From positions 242,764-306,763 of the forward strand of contig VZTJ01005910.1 of NCBI GenBank assembly GCA_013397795.1: a stretch of 64,000 bases of DNA. The letters run 5' to 3'. Below are positions 21,767 through 34,300 of the stretch, piece after piece. Source of the stretch: Orthonyx spaldingii (lineage: Eukaryota > Chordata > Aves > Passeriformes > Orthonychidae). Numbering within the stretch: position 1 is the first letter of the stretch; the number at the start of each line of letters is the position of its first letter. Position numbers and translations under genes: made by a program. Below the pieces are notes generated by a model. That model was not told the origin of the DNA. It searched no databases and worked only from the letters and a program-made list of their open reading frames with translations.

Positions 21767-22514
21767 AAGGATATTTAAAAAAGAAAAAACAACAGAACTT
21801 GCAGATATTACAACTTGCTCTGCTCATGAGCATTTTATCTGATCTCTAGTTTATATTCCACCTCTGAACCTCCCTTTTTCAGGAGATCAAAACCATGACC
21901 CGCCCAGACCAGGGTGTGTTGTGCTCACCCAGACACTTGGGTGGTCAGCACCCACTCCAGCTCCCCTTCAGGGTGAGTCAGGCCAGGAAAACTGGCTGCC
22001 CACAAGTTCAGAGCTCATTAATCTTTCATGCAGGGCAGTAAAACATAGATGAGCAGTAAATGTACCTGTCTTTGTTTCCTCTTGCCCACTAAATCAACTC
22101 CCTGCTTTTAGGGATCAGTCAGTGTTGAGATTCAAATATTAAACCATCAAATCTTTAAGCAATTGGATACTCTGGAGTCTGTTATTGGGTTTTCATGACC
22201 AAGCTTTGGTAGCAGGTGCAGGGGTTGCAGGAATTAGAAGTTCCCTTTTGGGCATCTTCTCAGCACAGAGGGTGTCCCCCAGACCTTGCACACAAAGAAA
22301 GAGGGGAAACACTTCTTTTTTAAAAATTTCAGGCAACATTTGAGAAGGTCATCGAGCTTTGTTTGTGTGGAACTTTTCTTTTTTAACCAAACTCCTTTAG
22401 AGGAAATGCCTTGCACAAAAAGCTCATCTAACTCAAAAAAAACCCCACTCCTGCTGGAGTCATTGTTTTTGACCAAGAGGCAGATGTTGGGATTTTCTTT
22501 CTGTGAGTGAGCCA
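21767..22514. other. Intergenic, nothing recognised
   Basis: Unique-looking sequence without exon-like or repeat features beyond short homopolymers. Confidence 0.4.
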
Positions 22515-22930
22515 GAAATGCTTCCAGGGATCCAGGGGCATCCAAAACTTCTCTGGGAAACCTGTTCTAGTGCCTTCTACCTTCACAGTAAAATATTTCC
22601 TCCTAATATCTAATCTAAGTCAATTTGAAGCCATTTCCCCTTGTCCTGTCCCTCCAGCCCTTGGAAATTGTCTCTCTCCATGTTTCCTGGGGCTCCTTCA
22701 GGCCCTGCAAGGCCACACTGAGCTCACCCCAGAGCTTCTCCTCTCCAGGCTGAACAATGCCAGCTCTCCCAGCCTTTCCTCCCAGCAGAGCTGCTCCATC
22801 CCTCTGCCCATCCTGGTGCCTCCTCTGGGCTCTCTCCAGCAGCTCCAGGTGCTCCCTGTGCTGGGCCCAGGGCTGGGGCAGCTCTGCAGGTGGGGTCTCA
22901 CCTGAGCACAGGGGCACAGGGCACAATCCC
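22515..22930 (-). mobile_element. CR1 LINE fragment lacking its 3' tip
   Basis: Begins in the CCAGGGATCCAGGGGCATCC block and runs through CTTCTCCTCTCCAGGCTGAA to GGTGCCTCCTCTGGGCTCTC. The usual GAATGGTTTGGGTTGG tip is absent. Confidence 0.88.
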
Positions 22931-22969
22931 ACAGGTGATGGCCCCAAGCAAGGAAGAAGCTCTTCCCGA

Positions 22970-23260
22970 GTTTCTGCCGTCGGCTCCGCGTCTAATTTGG
23001 AAACAAAAAACACAGCCTGACAGGGCAGCCTTCAGGAGTGTCTGACCTTCATCTCTGGCGTGTCGCTAAGCCCGGCTGCCAGCCTGGGGACTGTGGGCTG
23101 GGTCTGTCTGTATCCCAAAGAGGCTCCGTCACCTCCCGGGGGATTATCCCGGCGCAGGTTCCCGAGTCCCGCCCGCTGACGCCGCAGGGATCGAGTGTCT
23201 GCCAGGCTCTCCGATGCTGGAGTTGTAGCAGACACGACTTCAACACGCCCCCCTTAAGAC
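22970..23260. promoter_or_regulatory. Short CpG-rich patch, function unknown
   Basis: CpG-rich compared with flanks (for example CCCGGGGGATTATCCCGGCG and CCCGCCCGCTGACGCCGCAG). Could be an alternative promoter or a young methylation-poor repeat; no exon signals stand out. Confidence 0.3.
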
Positions 23261-25179
23261 AGCAGGCACCAAAATATCTGTGGTTTTAGCAGGAGTCGCT
23301 TGGGGAAGAGGGTGATGCTGAGGTTTGGAATAGTAACAGTCGGGCAAGGATCACTACGGGTTAAAGACACGCTGGTAAGAGCAGGAGTGTGGAATAATCT
23401 GCTAAGGACGTTTGGAACTGGTTGAATTCACTCCTTTCAGGTGCCTCTAACACACTACAGGTCCTGCTCACCCAGTGTTGGCTGTGTCTCCTTGCTTTAC
23501 CTTCCATGCTCCTCCTGACACCTCCAGTACTGCAGCGCACGGCTGCCACACAGATATCACTTCCCCTTCCTCTGGACTAAGTTCCTTCTCCACCTTCGTG
23601 TTTTCTCTCTCCCTGAGTACGAAACAGCTTTCATTATCCACCATTTCTGGGAATTTCCAGTTTGGAAATGTTGCTGCTCTACGCCAACCAAGGTTCTGTC
23701 ACCTCCTGTCGTAAATTGGGCAGTGCAAGACCTGGAGAACTGGAATGGCTTCTCCCTGGTCTCTCAGTGTGGATTTAACCTTTTTGGTCAGGATCCAAAC
23801 ACTGCACAGGACCTGCCCCAAAGGAGGTGCCAGGGCAGTGCTCTGCAATGTGACTCGGTACCCCCTCTGCTGCTGAAAATAACTCCTTGGGACATCTACT
23901 CATCACATTGCTCTTTGCCCCGGCTGCATCACATTACAGCTCCCCACGGCTTAGAGACAAACCTGTGCACACAAACTCTCTGCCTCTTGGGACAATCCTA
24001 GGAGGACAGGATCCCAGTTTCCAGCAGAAATTCTTATCAGCCCCCAAATCCCGTGATGCTGGGACTCCATGCCACCAAATTTTCTCTGACGTCTCTACTT
24101 TGGGATCTTTGACTTTTTCCTGGGATGTTTTCCTCTTTTCCTCCACACTGGCAATGCTCCTCAGCTCCCTGCCCGTTCAAACTTCTCTGGCACTCGCAGC
24201 CTGCGCTGGGGCTGATGTTAAACACGGTCCCCAGGACCCACCCTTGGAGGTTTTCTCTACCCAGGACATGTCCCTGCTGACCCTTTCTCCTTCCCCTCTC
24301 CCAGTGCTGGGGATCAGGTGGAGGTGTCCTCACCACAGCACGGCTGGGTGAGTCCCCACCCAAATTTTGGTCCTCCAAGAGCTGCTTCCTCCACCTCCTG
24401 CACTTGTCTCTGGATGGGCCACACTGGCAACTCCCCCAAAAGCAGCCTGAGGCTGGCCAGAAGCTGAATATAATTTTTTTATAGTGATTTATCTGATTAG
24501 GAGCACACAGATACCAGCATCCAACTCCTTTCAGCTGGATGCAGCACGGCCCATCCTTAAAATCCAGCAACACTCTAACGCTTATGGAAAAGTACTGGAA
24601 CACACAGAAAGCCAAAATTCCTGCTCCATCACTGACTGCTGGGAATCACTCACGTGCGATGACATGCAAAACTGTCACCTCCCTGGCCAGAGGGATGCTG
24701 GAAGAGAATGTGCCTGTTTTATTTATTTACTTGGAGCCTATTGTGGAGGTGCTTCACTTTTGTTAAAATAAAATATTAAACAAACAAAAAAATCCCCGTG
24801 GTGAGGGGTAAGGGAAACACAGGCCGGGCAGCAGGAAAGAAGGCAGCTCATGTGCTTGGTGCTGCCTGGAGAGCTCCAGGACTGCAAGTTTTATCAGGGT
24901 AATGTGATTTTGAAGGCTAAGGCTGGCAACAGCCAGGCTCAGCAGTGCTCAGCACACGGCTCCAGCTCACCTGCAGCCTCTGCTCAGCCCCACCAGAGCA
25001 GGGGCTGGAAATTGGGACTGACAGGACAATGGCATCCAGCCAGGATCCCACCCTGGAGTTCAGCAGAGCAGAAACCACGGTGCTTTGCCCCCAGTCCCAC
25101 GGCTCAGGGGCTCTGGGTTCAACAGCCGCCCTCACCCTCTCTGTGTGCACTCCCAGCCCTGCTGTGAGTATCTATCTTA
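23261..25179. other. Intergenic, nothing recognised
   Basis: No family repeat or exon seen. Several open frames of 60-190 codons lack recognisable similarity. Confidence 0.4.
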
Positions 25180-25490
25180 GAGTCATGGAATCATGGAACT
25201 GCTTAATTCGGGAAATACCTTTAGGATCATCAAGACCAACACTGCCAAGGCCACCACCAACCCATGTCCCCAAGTGCCAGATCTGCATGGCTTTTAAATC
25301 CCTCCAGGGATGGGGACTCCAGCACTGCTCTGGGCAGCCCATTCCAGTGCTTGCCAACGCTTTCCTTGCATAATTTTTTCCTCATATCCAATTTGAACCT
25401 CCCTTGGTGCAACTTGAGGCCACTTCCTCTCATCCTGTCCCTTGTTCCCTGAGATCAGAGCCCGATCCCCACCTGGCCCCACGCTCCTGT
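25180..25490 (-). mobile_element. CR1 LINE fragment
   Basis: Tip AGAGTCATGGAATCATGGAA, then ATCATCAAGACCAACACTGC and CCAGGGATGGGGACTCCAGC, ending in the CTCATCCTGTCCCTTGTTCC block. Confidence 0.85.
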
Positions 25491-25507
25491 CAGGAGAAGA
25501 AGAAGGN

Positions 25508-25641
25508 AGGAGAAGGAGAAGGAGAAGGAGAAGGAGAAGGAGAAGGAGAAGGAGAAGGAGAAGGAGAAGGAGAAGGAGAAGGAGAAGGAGAAGGAGAAGG
25601 AGAAGGAGAAGGAGAAGGAGAAGGAGAAGGAGAAGGAGAAG
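25508..25641. repeat. (GGAGAA)n microsatellite, about 22 copies
   Basis: Near-perfect hexanucleotide array directly after a single N at 25507, so its true length is uncertain. Confidence 0.97.
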
Positions 25642-26007
25642 ATCCCCCCTGGGTTTCCCTTTGACCCACTGAGCTCCACGCTGGTTCTACACAGTTAAGG
25701 AGAAAAAAAAAAGGTAAAAAAAAAAAAACAAAACGGTTCTTCTAGGTTCTTGCATTGTTTTGTGCCTCCAGGCTTCTTTTTTCTGGGGCTGCGTTTTCCT
25801 GAGGGATTGCACTGCTGAGAAAGGAGAGGTGCTAACAGCTTTTTTCCACACCTCTCAGCAAAATCCCAGCTAGCTGGCAGGAAGGCACTCTGTGTGACAT
25901 CTTCCTCTACACACACAAGGAAGCAGCCTCTGCAGCCTCAGAAACACGCTCCAAACTTTTTCCGTGAGGTAGGAAACACGGATAAGTTCTGTTCTGCTTC
26001 AAAATGT

Positions 26008-26058
26008 CACAGAATCACAGAATCATCGAGGTTGGAAGAGACCTTCACGGTCATCCAG
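26008..26058 (-). mobile_element. CR1 3' tip, about 50 bp
   Basis: CACAGAATCACAGAATCATC, then GAGGTTGGAAGAGACCTTCA; truncated almost at once. Confidence 0.75.
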
Positions 26059-26589
26059 TGAGCAAAAACGAGGGAAAAGTGACCATATTCTCAGCCATTT
26101 CTCCTGCAGGCTGCTTAATAGGAGAGTTGAGTGAGAAAGCAGTGAAAACACAGTGTGAAGGAGAAGGTTTGATAGCTGTCAGGTATCAGTATGATGGAAA
26201 AAAAGTTATAATTTTTAAAGTAGAAAGGGCAATTCAGAAACAATCCTATCAAAGGAAGAAGGTGCAGTGATGCTTTCATCTTTTGATCGGTGCATTGATA
26301 CTTTGGTTATATTCCCACAAATTCTCTGCAATATTTTCTCACTTTCACGGGGGAATTAAGGTGCAAGGGAGTTCACTGGGTAGTCTGTGGTCAAAGATGG
26401 GTTTGGACAAGCTGGTATCAAAGCTCAACTTCTCTTTAATCCAGTGACAGAATTACTCCTCACAAATCAAACATCCTGAAAGGGAAAGGCGCAGTGCCTC
26501 AAAGGGACTGAGGTCTCTAAAGCAGCACCAGGTGTTCTCAGAGATTCACCCTTCATCTCTCTGATAAGGACTCCACAGTTCCTTCCTAC

Positions 26590-26716
26590 TTTTATCCCTG
26601 GAGGTATTTAAAAGTGTAGATGTGACTCTTAAGGATGCTTTTTAGTGGTGCAGTGTGAGGTTTATGGTTGGACTCAGCGATCCCAAGGGTGTTTTCCAAC
26701 ATAAATGATCCCAAAT
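26590..26716 (+). mobile_element. Older CR1 3'-end fragment
   Basis: Diverged sense copy: CCCTGGAGGTATTTAAAAGT, TTTATGGTTGGACTCAGCGA, CCAACATAAATGATCCCA. Confidence 0.65.
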
Positions 26717-29245
26717 TCTCAGTGACAGGAAGTCATCACCGTGGTTCTCCGCACCTAATTTGGACTCCTGTGCCCTCGATTTGTGTCACCCAACTCTGCA
26801 CCTCGAGTAACCAATGAGTTCCTTTCCCCTGAGCTAAATGGAGACAGGAACTCCTTAAGAAGAGTCTCAGCTGAGATTTGCTGCTCCCTCCCTGTGCTTC
26901 TTGCTTGGCAATGATGGGAACAAGCAGCATCCTTCAGGATATTTGACATCAAACCTAAAGCTCACAATCTGCTTCCTGAAGAAATAACTGTCTTGAGTTC
27001 TCAGCTTCCCAGATGATATGTCAAGCATATTTCCAGCCTCCTGAAGTTGTCAAAGGATGCAGACAAACAGACTTATCTCCTTTAATGCTGATATTCTCAC
27101 ATTAAAGAGAAGACTATAAGCAAGTTGTATTACTTGGAAGGTGGGTGAATGGCTGTGGTGGCTGGAAAATTGGCCAGAAACCCTGACTGGGGGCTTGCAC
27201 TGCCCTGGCAAAGCTCCTGAACAGCTGAATTTCTCTCCAATGAATTTCACAAAGGAGAAAACATCTTACACCGTTTGTTGATTCAGAAGTGCTCTCATCC
27301 ATGGCCCAAGTTGCCTTCTGGACCTGCCATTCCAAACCCTTTATTTGCAGCACAGTGAAGCACTCCGTATTTATTTTTCTCCAAAACAAACAATTGACTA
27401 ACCCCATCCACTTTGTTGCTTGCCATGGCACTCAAAATCACTTTAACACTTCAGCAGCCTGTGAAACTTGACAATCAATCATCCCAAAGTGCCAACAGCC
27501 ACATCCTATGACATACATGGATCTGTAGGAAGCATAGCTTGAAGCCTTTCTAATTTTAGCTTGTTTCAGGATACGAGAAGTTTCAAGCATCAATCATCCA
27601 AGGAAAACCATTTACATACCAAAGTGACACCAAAAAAAAAAACAAACCAAGGAACAGCCTGCTGGTTTGTGTGTAACTGGGGTGCACTGGAAGGATTGTG
27701 CATCCCTGGATTCCTGGAGCCTGTGAAAGGCCGTGTACTCTGTGTTAACCAGCTGCAGTTGCCTTCTCCCAGTAAAACAGGAATGACATAAAAATGCAGA
27801 CAGTGTTCCTCCAAGTGCATTTAAGCCAATAGCTCACAAATTTGTGCTGCTGATTTCCATTTGGCTGTAGCTTAGAAAAGACTTAATTCTTTGCCCAGTT
27901 GCACTAAATTACTGCAGAAAGTATTAAGCTTATGTAAGCAGAATTAACGTTGTGGACAAAATCACCGAGCGGCAGCCGGCCCCCAGTTTATCCTTGGCAT
28001 ACTCACAGCCTCCTTTGCTCCTGGCAGGAAGGATGATCAGCACATGCTGATCCCAAGGAACGCCCCAAATTTCTGTGCTGGCTGTAGGATGTCCTGCTAT
28101 CCTGTTTGCTGTTTCACCCCAGCCACCAGCTGAAGACCAGGGCAGTGTGTCCCTCCCACATGGGAGGCTTAGCATTCCTCACATTCCCTCCCAGCCTTCC
28201 CAGATTAGACCCTCTCCAGAAGATCACCGCTGTATTTCTGCCTCAACAAGGACGTGCAAAGTGTGGTGGGTTTTGTTTCAAGCCCAAAGCCTGTGGCCCT
28301 GCCTGATGTTCTGAGTACACTCAGGTTTTCTGTTCTTTTTGTTCATCAGCCACGGGAAGCTCAGGCAGCCTGGGGATACATCCAGGCACAACACACATTG
28401 GGTTCACCACACTTCCAGAGTGATTCACAGTTCTGTGTTCATATTGTCCACCATGCTCCCGAAAGTCCTTCTGCTCAAAACCTCTGCAGCAATGATTGCT
28501 GTCCTGATCTGGCTGCTGGTGAGATGGGGAAAATCTTCCCCAGGAAGAGGAATCACCTGCAGGAACATAAGGAATGGTAAAATCGGTGGCTCACCTAAGC
28601 CGGTATGGCTCACCTATTTTCTTTGAAAGTGGAAATGGGCAAAGCAATTTAGGGACAGCAAGTCTGACGTATTTAAATCCTCTTGCCCCCAGCCTCCAGC
28701 ATTCAGGATTCCTTGGATTAGGGATGTTGTGGACACATCCCAGGTTGTAGTTTTCATTTATGAACCTGCTGATCCCAACGTTGCCCAATCCCTTCCTGGA
28801 CCCACTGACATTGTCAGCTTCCATAACATCCTGCGACGACGAATTCCAAAATTTCACTGCATAAAAACAAACATTCTCTCTCTTTTCTCTTTCAAGCTGA
28901 TCTATTCATTTCATTGTGTCTACTAATTTTCATTACGGTGTTGCAGGATTTTCTGACTCACTGTTATGCATTCATCTTTACGATTTTTTTGTAGCTGCCT
29001 TGGCTTCCTCTCCAAACTGAAGAGTCTTTTCAGTCTCCTCATGGAGCAGCTGTTTCATCCTCTCCAGCTGCTGTTTTTTTCTGTATTTCTTAAATCCCCA
29101 GGTCTTCCCTGAGACCAGACTGCACAACCTGTTCAAGATGTCAACACAGCCAGGCTTTATACGGCAGCAAAGCCCTGCCATCCTGCTGACAGAGCACTTC
29201 CCTGGGTCTTGGCCACTGCTGCACATTGAGCTGATGATTTTGGAA
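26717..29245. other. Intergenic; possible ancient CR1-like fragment near 28720-28960
   Basis: The stretch with CCATAACATCCTGCGACGAC and CGAATTCCAAAATTTCACTG resembles old amniote CR1 3' regions, but this is a weak match. The rest shows no recognised gene or repeat, apart from the unassigned frame at 28978-29226. Confidence 0.35.
28978..29226 (-). other. Unassigned lysine/glutamate-rich open reading frame
   Basis: A minus-strand frame of 82 codons ends in a charged, helix-prone stretch (KKYRKKQQLERMKQLL, then HEETEKTLQFGEEAKAATKK) before a stop. An acceptor-like GTCTGGTCTCAG sits in the middle, so the charged part could be a last coding exon. I do not recognise a family, and the first half does not look protein-like. 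It may equally be chance or a degraded retrocopy. Confidence 0.2.
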
Positions 29246-29697
29246 GGACGTGGAGCTGCTGGAGAGAGCCGGGAGGAGGCACCAGGATGGGCAGAGGGAT
29301 GGAGCAGCTCTGCTGGGAGGAAAGGCTGGGAGAGCTGGCATTGTTCAGCCTGGAGAGGAGAAGCTCTGGGGTGAGCTCAGTGTGGCCTTGCAGGGCCTGA
29401 AGGAGCCCCAGGAAACATGGAGAGAGACAATTTCCAAGGGCTGGAGGGACAGGACCCAGGGAATGGCTTCAAAATGACAGAAGGTAGGGATAGATGGGAT
29501 ATTAGGAAGAAACTCTTTATTGTGAGAGAGGCGAGGCCCTAGCACAGGGTGCCCAGAGAAGCTGTGGCTGCCCCATCCCTGGAAATGTCCAAGGCCAGGT
29601 GGGATGGAGCTCTGAGCAACCCAGTACAGTGGAAACTGGATGATCTTTATGGTCCCTTCCAACCCAACCCAAACCATTCCATGATTCTATGATTCCA
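29246..29697 (+). mobile_element. CR1 LINE fragment, about 450 bp
   Basis: Sense copy: GGAGCTGCTGGAGAGAGCCG, GTTCAGCCTGGAGAGGAGAA, GAAGCTGTGGCTGCCCCATC, ending ACCATTCCATGATTCTATGA. Confidence 0.92.
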
Positions 29698-30514
29698 AGG
29701 CCTTATACAGCCCATGACGACGGAGAAAACATCTGCACGCGGAGTTAAATTAACGCTTCTGCAGACGAAGAACAGATACCACAGAAAACACATTTATTGA
29801 AACTGCTGCACAATGGGAATCTCAATCATTTTGAATCTCAATCATTTTCAAATGCCAGCTGAGGGAGAAGTGACTCACATGGCTTGTGCACGGGAAGCCT
29901 CTTTGCAGTTTTCAGTGGATTTCTTTTCCTCTGAAGGCGTCACTGGTGTGAGTGCAGTCGGCTGCTGAGCGGCAGCACCGTGCTTGGCAGTGTGCAGACA
30001 CGGAGAGAGACGTGGTTCCTGCCCTGGGGAGCTCACAGTCTAAACGGGACACGGACAAAACCATCCCAACACACAACAGTTGACTGAAATACCATCTGTC
30101 AGACATAAGATCCATTTGAACACGCAACTGGAATACCAAATATATATATAAAGGCTACAGGTAGGACAGAGGGGTGTCTGTGTTCTGTTTGTATGTTCAC
30201 AAGTCTACAGGCACAAAAGGCAGTGGTGCTTTGCTTGACAAAGGGATTTTCTTTTCTTTTATGGGGTGGCTCCAGCTTGTGCTTCCTGAGCAAAAACAAA
30301 GAAAATTAAATTAGAACTCAGCATTTCTGTGATGTTAAATGTCTGAACTCTGGACAGGGTTGTGATGAATTCATTCCCAAGCGACAGAGGAACCCGGATG
30401 TGGGAGAGGCAGCGTGGAAGAAGTGGTGGATTTCCTGCCCCGTTGAGGTGCTGGGAAATCCCACCAGCATCTGGTTGGTGAAACCTTTGGCAGCCACCTC
30501 AGAGTCTGAGTCAG

Positions 30515-30657
30515 CTGGGAATCCAGCCCAGGACAGGTTGGACAGGGCTTGGAGCAACCTGGGATAGTGGGAATTGTCCCTACCCATGGCAGGGGGTTGG
30601 AACAGGATCATCTTTAAGGTCCTTTCCAACCAGAACCATTCCATGATTCTATGGATC
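30515..30657 (+). mobile_element. CR1 LINE 3'-end fragment
   Basis: Sense copy: GGACAGGGCTTGGAGCAACC, ACCCATGGCAGGGGGTTGGA, ending ACCATTCCATGATTCTATGG. It may begin slightly upstream in diverged form. Confidence 0.88.
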
Positions 30658-31149
30658 CTAGAAAGAGCATTTTGCACTTTGTGGTCAGGAGCAGGTCCTA
30701 CCACCCAAAGGAAAATCTGCTGGAAATTCCATCTCTCTTGTAGGTTCCAGTTTCTCCCTAGTAAGTGATTGGTCTGATTTGTATTTCAGTGCAGGGGAGA
30801 AGGGACAGAGGAAGGAGAAAACCTGAACATTAAAATTAGAAAGCACATGCTGACAGAACTTGAGCAGTGCTGGATGCTCACACACCTATACAGGCACAAA
30901 TTCTGCCTTCCAGATGCTTCCTGTTTTGAGGTTTTAAATTTGGCCTATTTTCAGTAATTTTATACTGAGTCACATTTCTTGTCAGGCTCCTCTCCCTTAC
31001 CAGTATTTTAAGTTTTCAACTAAATTTGAGAGATTCATGTGAGACATGGAGCTTCTAAAAGCTGCAGTGGAATCAGCAGCTGAGTAAGAAAGAAGATGGA
31101 AGAATTCTTATTCCATGTGAAAGACAAGCTGCAACAGTTAAATCTACTT

Positions 31150-31155
31150 TTTATT
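31150..31155 (-). terminator. Candidate SH3BGR polyadenylation signal
   Basis: AATAAA on the minus strand, about 160 bp beyond the SH3BGR stop codon, the nearest one. Another AATAAA on this strand lies at 29793-29798, so a longer 3' UTR is possible. Confidence 0.35.
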
Positions 31156-31317
31156 CATCAGCTGGGCACTTTGTGCATGGACACTTCACTCCTCCATAAC
31201 AATAATTACAAAAAAATGGCAAGTTTATGTTACTTTAAGGGTATTTAGAAACTGTGCTTGATATCTCAAAGTTACCTGAAAACCTGTTCAAGAAATGTTG
31301 TGTCAAAGGGAACTGTA

Positions 31318-31383
31318 CTAAGACTCTTCCTGCTCTTCCACCTCTTCCTTCTCTTCTCCCTCTTCCTGCTTCTCTTCTTCTTC
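31318..31383 (-). CDS. SH3BGR: SH3BGR exon 6 (terminal, glutamate-rich)
   Basis: Twenty-one residues, nearly all E, K, Q, G and V, ending EEQEES and TAG at 31320-31318. The acceptor (TGTGTTACATAAAAG) is weaker than the others. This segment gives the glutamate-rich protein its name. Confidence 0.8.
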   Translation of the reverse strand, partial: EEEEKQEEGEEKEEVEEQEES

Positions 31384-34300
31384 CTTTTATGTAACACAAA
31401 ATAGTTGGAGTGACCATACAGGAATTGAAAGAAAAAAATAAACAGTCTTGAAATGCAGAGCTCTGCTTCTGCCACTGTTCAGTTCTTCATAAATGCAATA
31501 TTCTTTGAGATTAAAAGATAGAATTAATGTATAGAGATTTTAATCTCAGCGTGCCCGAGGCTTTGGTTTGTGGAGTTAGTAAGCAAGTGCTGGAATATAA
31601 ACACTCTCTTCTTAGGGAGGTTAGAACACAGGGTTAAGATGCAAATAGATGCTCAAGATCAAAATGAGAATATGAAATATGTGTAAATGTGACCGAAAGT
31701 TTAGTATTTTTAATTACACACTTTCTTGGAGCAGTAAACAAGTAAAGATTCATGGCACAGGAACCAGACTCATGAATGATCTAAAACAATACAGCCTCGT
31801 TCCTATTTCAAAAGTTCTCATTTCTCTCCTTTATGCAGGAGAAATGACCCCACTGAAAGACAACAGCCCTTTGCTTCAACCAAGAGTTATCTGAAAGCTT
31901 GAATTTATGTAACACAGACAACAATCTCTGTTTATTGCCTTCCCAGAGAAGCTCTACTCTGAAAAACACCTGGAAATTGCTTTATGGGCTCCTCTGCTCC
32001 TCTCCCAGCCATCTCTTGTTCAGAGGCACTCCCATGTGTATAAATCAGCTTTATCTCAATCTGCCATCCCTTCACAGGCTGCTTAGACTGCGAAAGTCAT
32101 GTGAATTTCTTCCTGCCATAATCAAATAACCAATAATGAACTCGCAGTCAGGACTGCAGGTCATGTATGAGCAGCACAGAGCTTTGTTCTTCCTCTCAGA
32201 CTCCTCCCATCTGTGCAGGAGTCACACCTGAGTTGCTGAAGTAAAATCCTGCTTAAATATCTGCCTGGGAATGGAGCTGTTGGAATCAGATTCCTGGTTT
32301 CAATTGTTTTTCAGGGAAAAACATTGCACTAAAGAATCGCCCCTGCAAAACCAGAAATGTAATACAAGCATCTGTGGATTAGGATTTCTTATGCCAAAGG
32401 AATATTGCATCTCTGGGCATTTTCCCTCAGGAAAGGTGCCTTTCTTTATCTCATGAGAACTCTGAGACAGGGCCAGGAGAGCCCACAGACACACCAAATC
32501 TTTCACATGTTACCAACTGCTATTCAAAATTCAAGTCAATTAAGTTCTACAGAAAAAAAAAAAAAGCAAAAAAAAAAAAAAAAGCAGTATTTTTCTCACT
32601 TGAAGCATTGGTTGGTGGTGCCAGGTTGGAACAACCAGCCTTGATGGTCTTCACCAGACTCCTCAGGAGCTCATGGGTCCAGGAGCTTTAGGGTCCAGGA
32701 AAACACATCCTGGGAGGAGCAGTGAGGGAGCTGGGAAAGGGGCTCAGCCTGGAGCAGAGGAGGCTCAGGGGGGACCTCATTGCTCCCCACAGCTCCTGAC
32801 AGGAGGGGCAGTGAGGGGGGTCGGGCTCTGCTGCCGTGTCCCAAGGGAAAGGAGGAGAGGAAATGGCCTCAAATTGCACCAGGGGAGGCTCAGGTTGGAG
32901 ACTGGGAAAGAAAATTTCCCTGGCAGAGTGGTGAGGCCTTGGAATGAGCTGCCCAGGGAGGGGGTGCAGTCCCTGTGTGTGGGAGTGTTCAGGAGGAGTC
33001 TGGATGTGGCCCTTGGGGACAGGGTTTGGGGTGATGCTGCTGCTGCTGGGGTGGCACTGCCTGATCCTGAAGGGCTCTTCCAACCCTGATAATTCCATGA
33101 GTCTGTGGCTCTGTGAAACCCATGTCTGGCTGTGGTGAATGCCATAAAACCACACAGAAAATGAACTTATGATGATGTTCAGACTGGATGATGCTGAAGG
33201 TTTGGGCAAAGCAGAAAAGTGTTTGAAGATTTGCACTTGGGTTGTACCAATTCTCATGAGGGAAATATCTCCTTTATGGCCAGAACTGCCTGAATAGTCA
33301 GAATGAATCTTTCACACTCAAAATGCAATCACAGCAGGGTGTCAGTCAGTGATTATTCAAGATACACTTGTCTTGGGAGTCCTTGGCAAATTTTATTGAA
33401 GAATCTGTGACAGACAATTTCTCTTGCATTTAGTTTTTAATGATTAAAGGCCCTTCTTTGTTTCCAGTCAATAACACCACGATATGACCAATCATTATCT
33501 CTAGCAGAATATGACTGTAGTGGATTTACTTTCATGAATAAGAATTTATTAGCTTTTGAGTGGAGCAAAGGGACTGAAAAGGAATTAAATACACACAAAC
33601 AAAAGATGATAATAAAATATCCAGGTATACTGTACATACCCCTGTTGCTGCATGTTCTTCCTCGACTTCCTACAGAAGAGATACAAAAAGAAAATGTTAA
33701 AAAGATAAATTAAAGAAAGAATATCAGCAGTAAGTCAGACAGGGAAAACACAGCAGAAGTTAAACACTGAATTTAGGAAAATTATGTGGATTTCACTGGA
33801 TTCACTTGGAGAGAATGTCCTCCAAATTATCTCACAAAGCACATTCAAGCTTGACTTTTATGTTGGAAAAGGGCTATAAAATCATTAAATTGAGCTCCCT
33901 TTTCCTCAGTTACTTCCAATCAAATCTGCTTCACTGGTGAGCAAAGCTTTGGAGCTGGGTTTTGTTTGCTTGTTCAGGTGGTTTTTGAGGGGTTTTTTGG
34001 TAATTAGCTGTTCTGCAAAACGAAAGTTCAATCAGAATTTTACAGAGTCTTATCTATGCTATATTTCATCACTCAGAATCTGGCTTGTGATTCTGTTAAG
34101 TGTTGTAGGCTGCAACAGATGCCTTGGCTCAACAGGGAATAAAAAATAATGCAAGCTGGTTTTAGACTGCAGATTGAGCAGAAGTGATGGGAGAGATGAA
34201 AGAAAAAAAAAAAATAAACATATAAAGTGAATAGGATTTAATGTTAGATCCTACGCTGGCTGTTGGGGGAAAGAGCTGATCCTACACAAAACCCCAAAGA

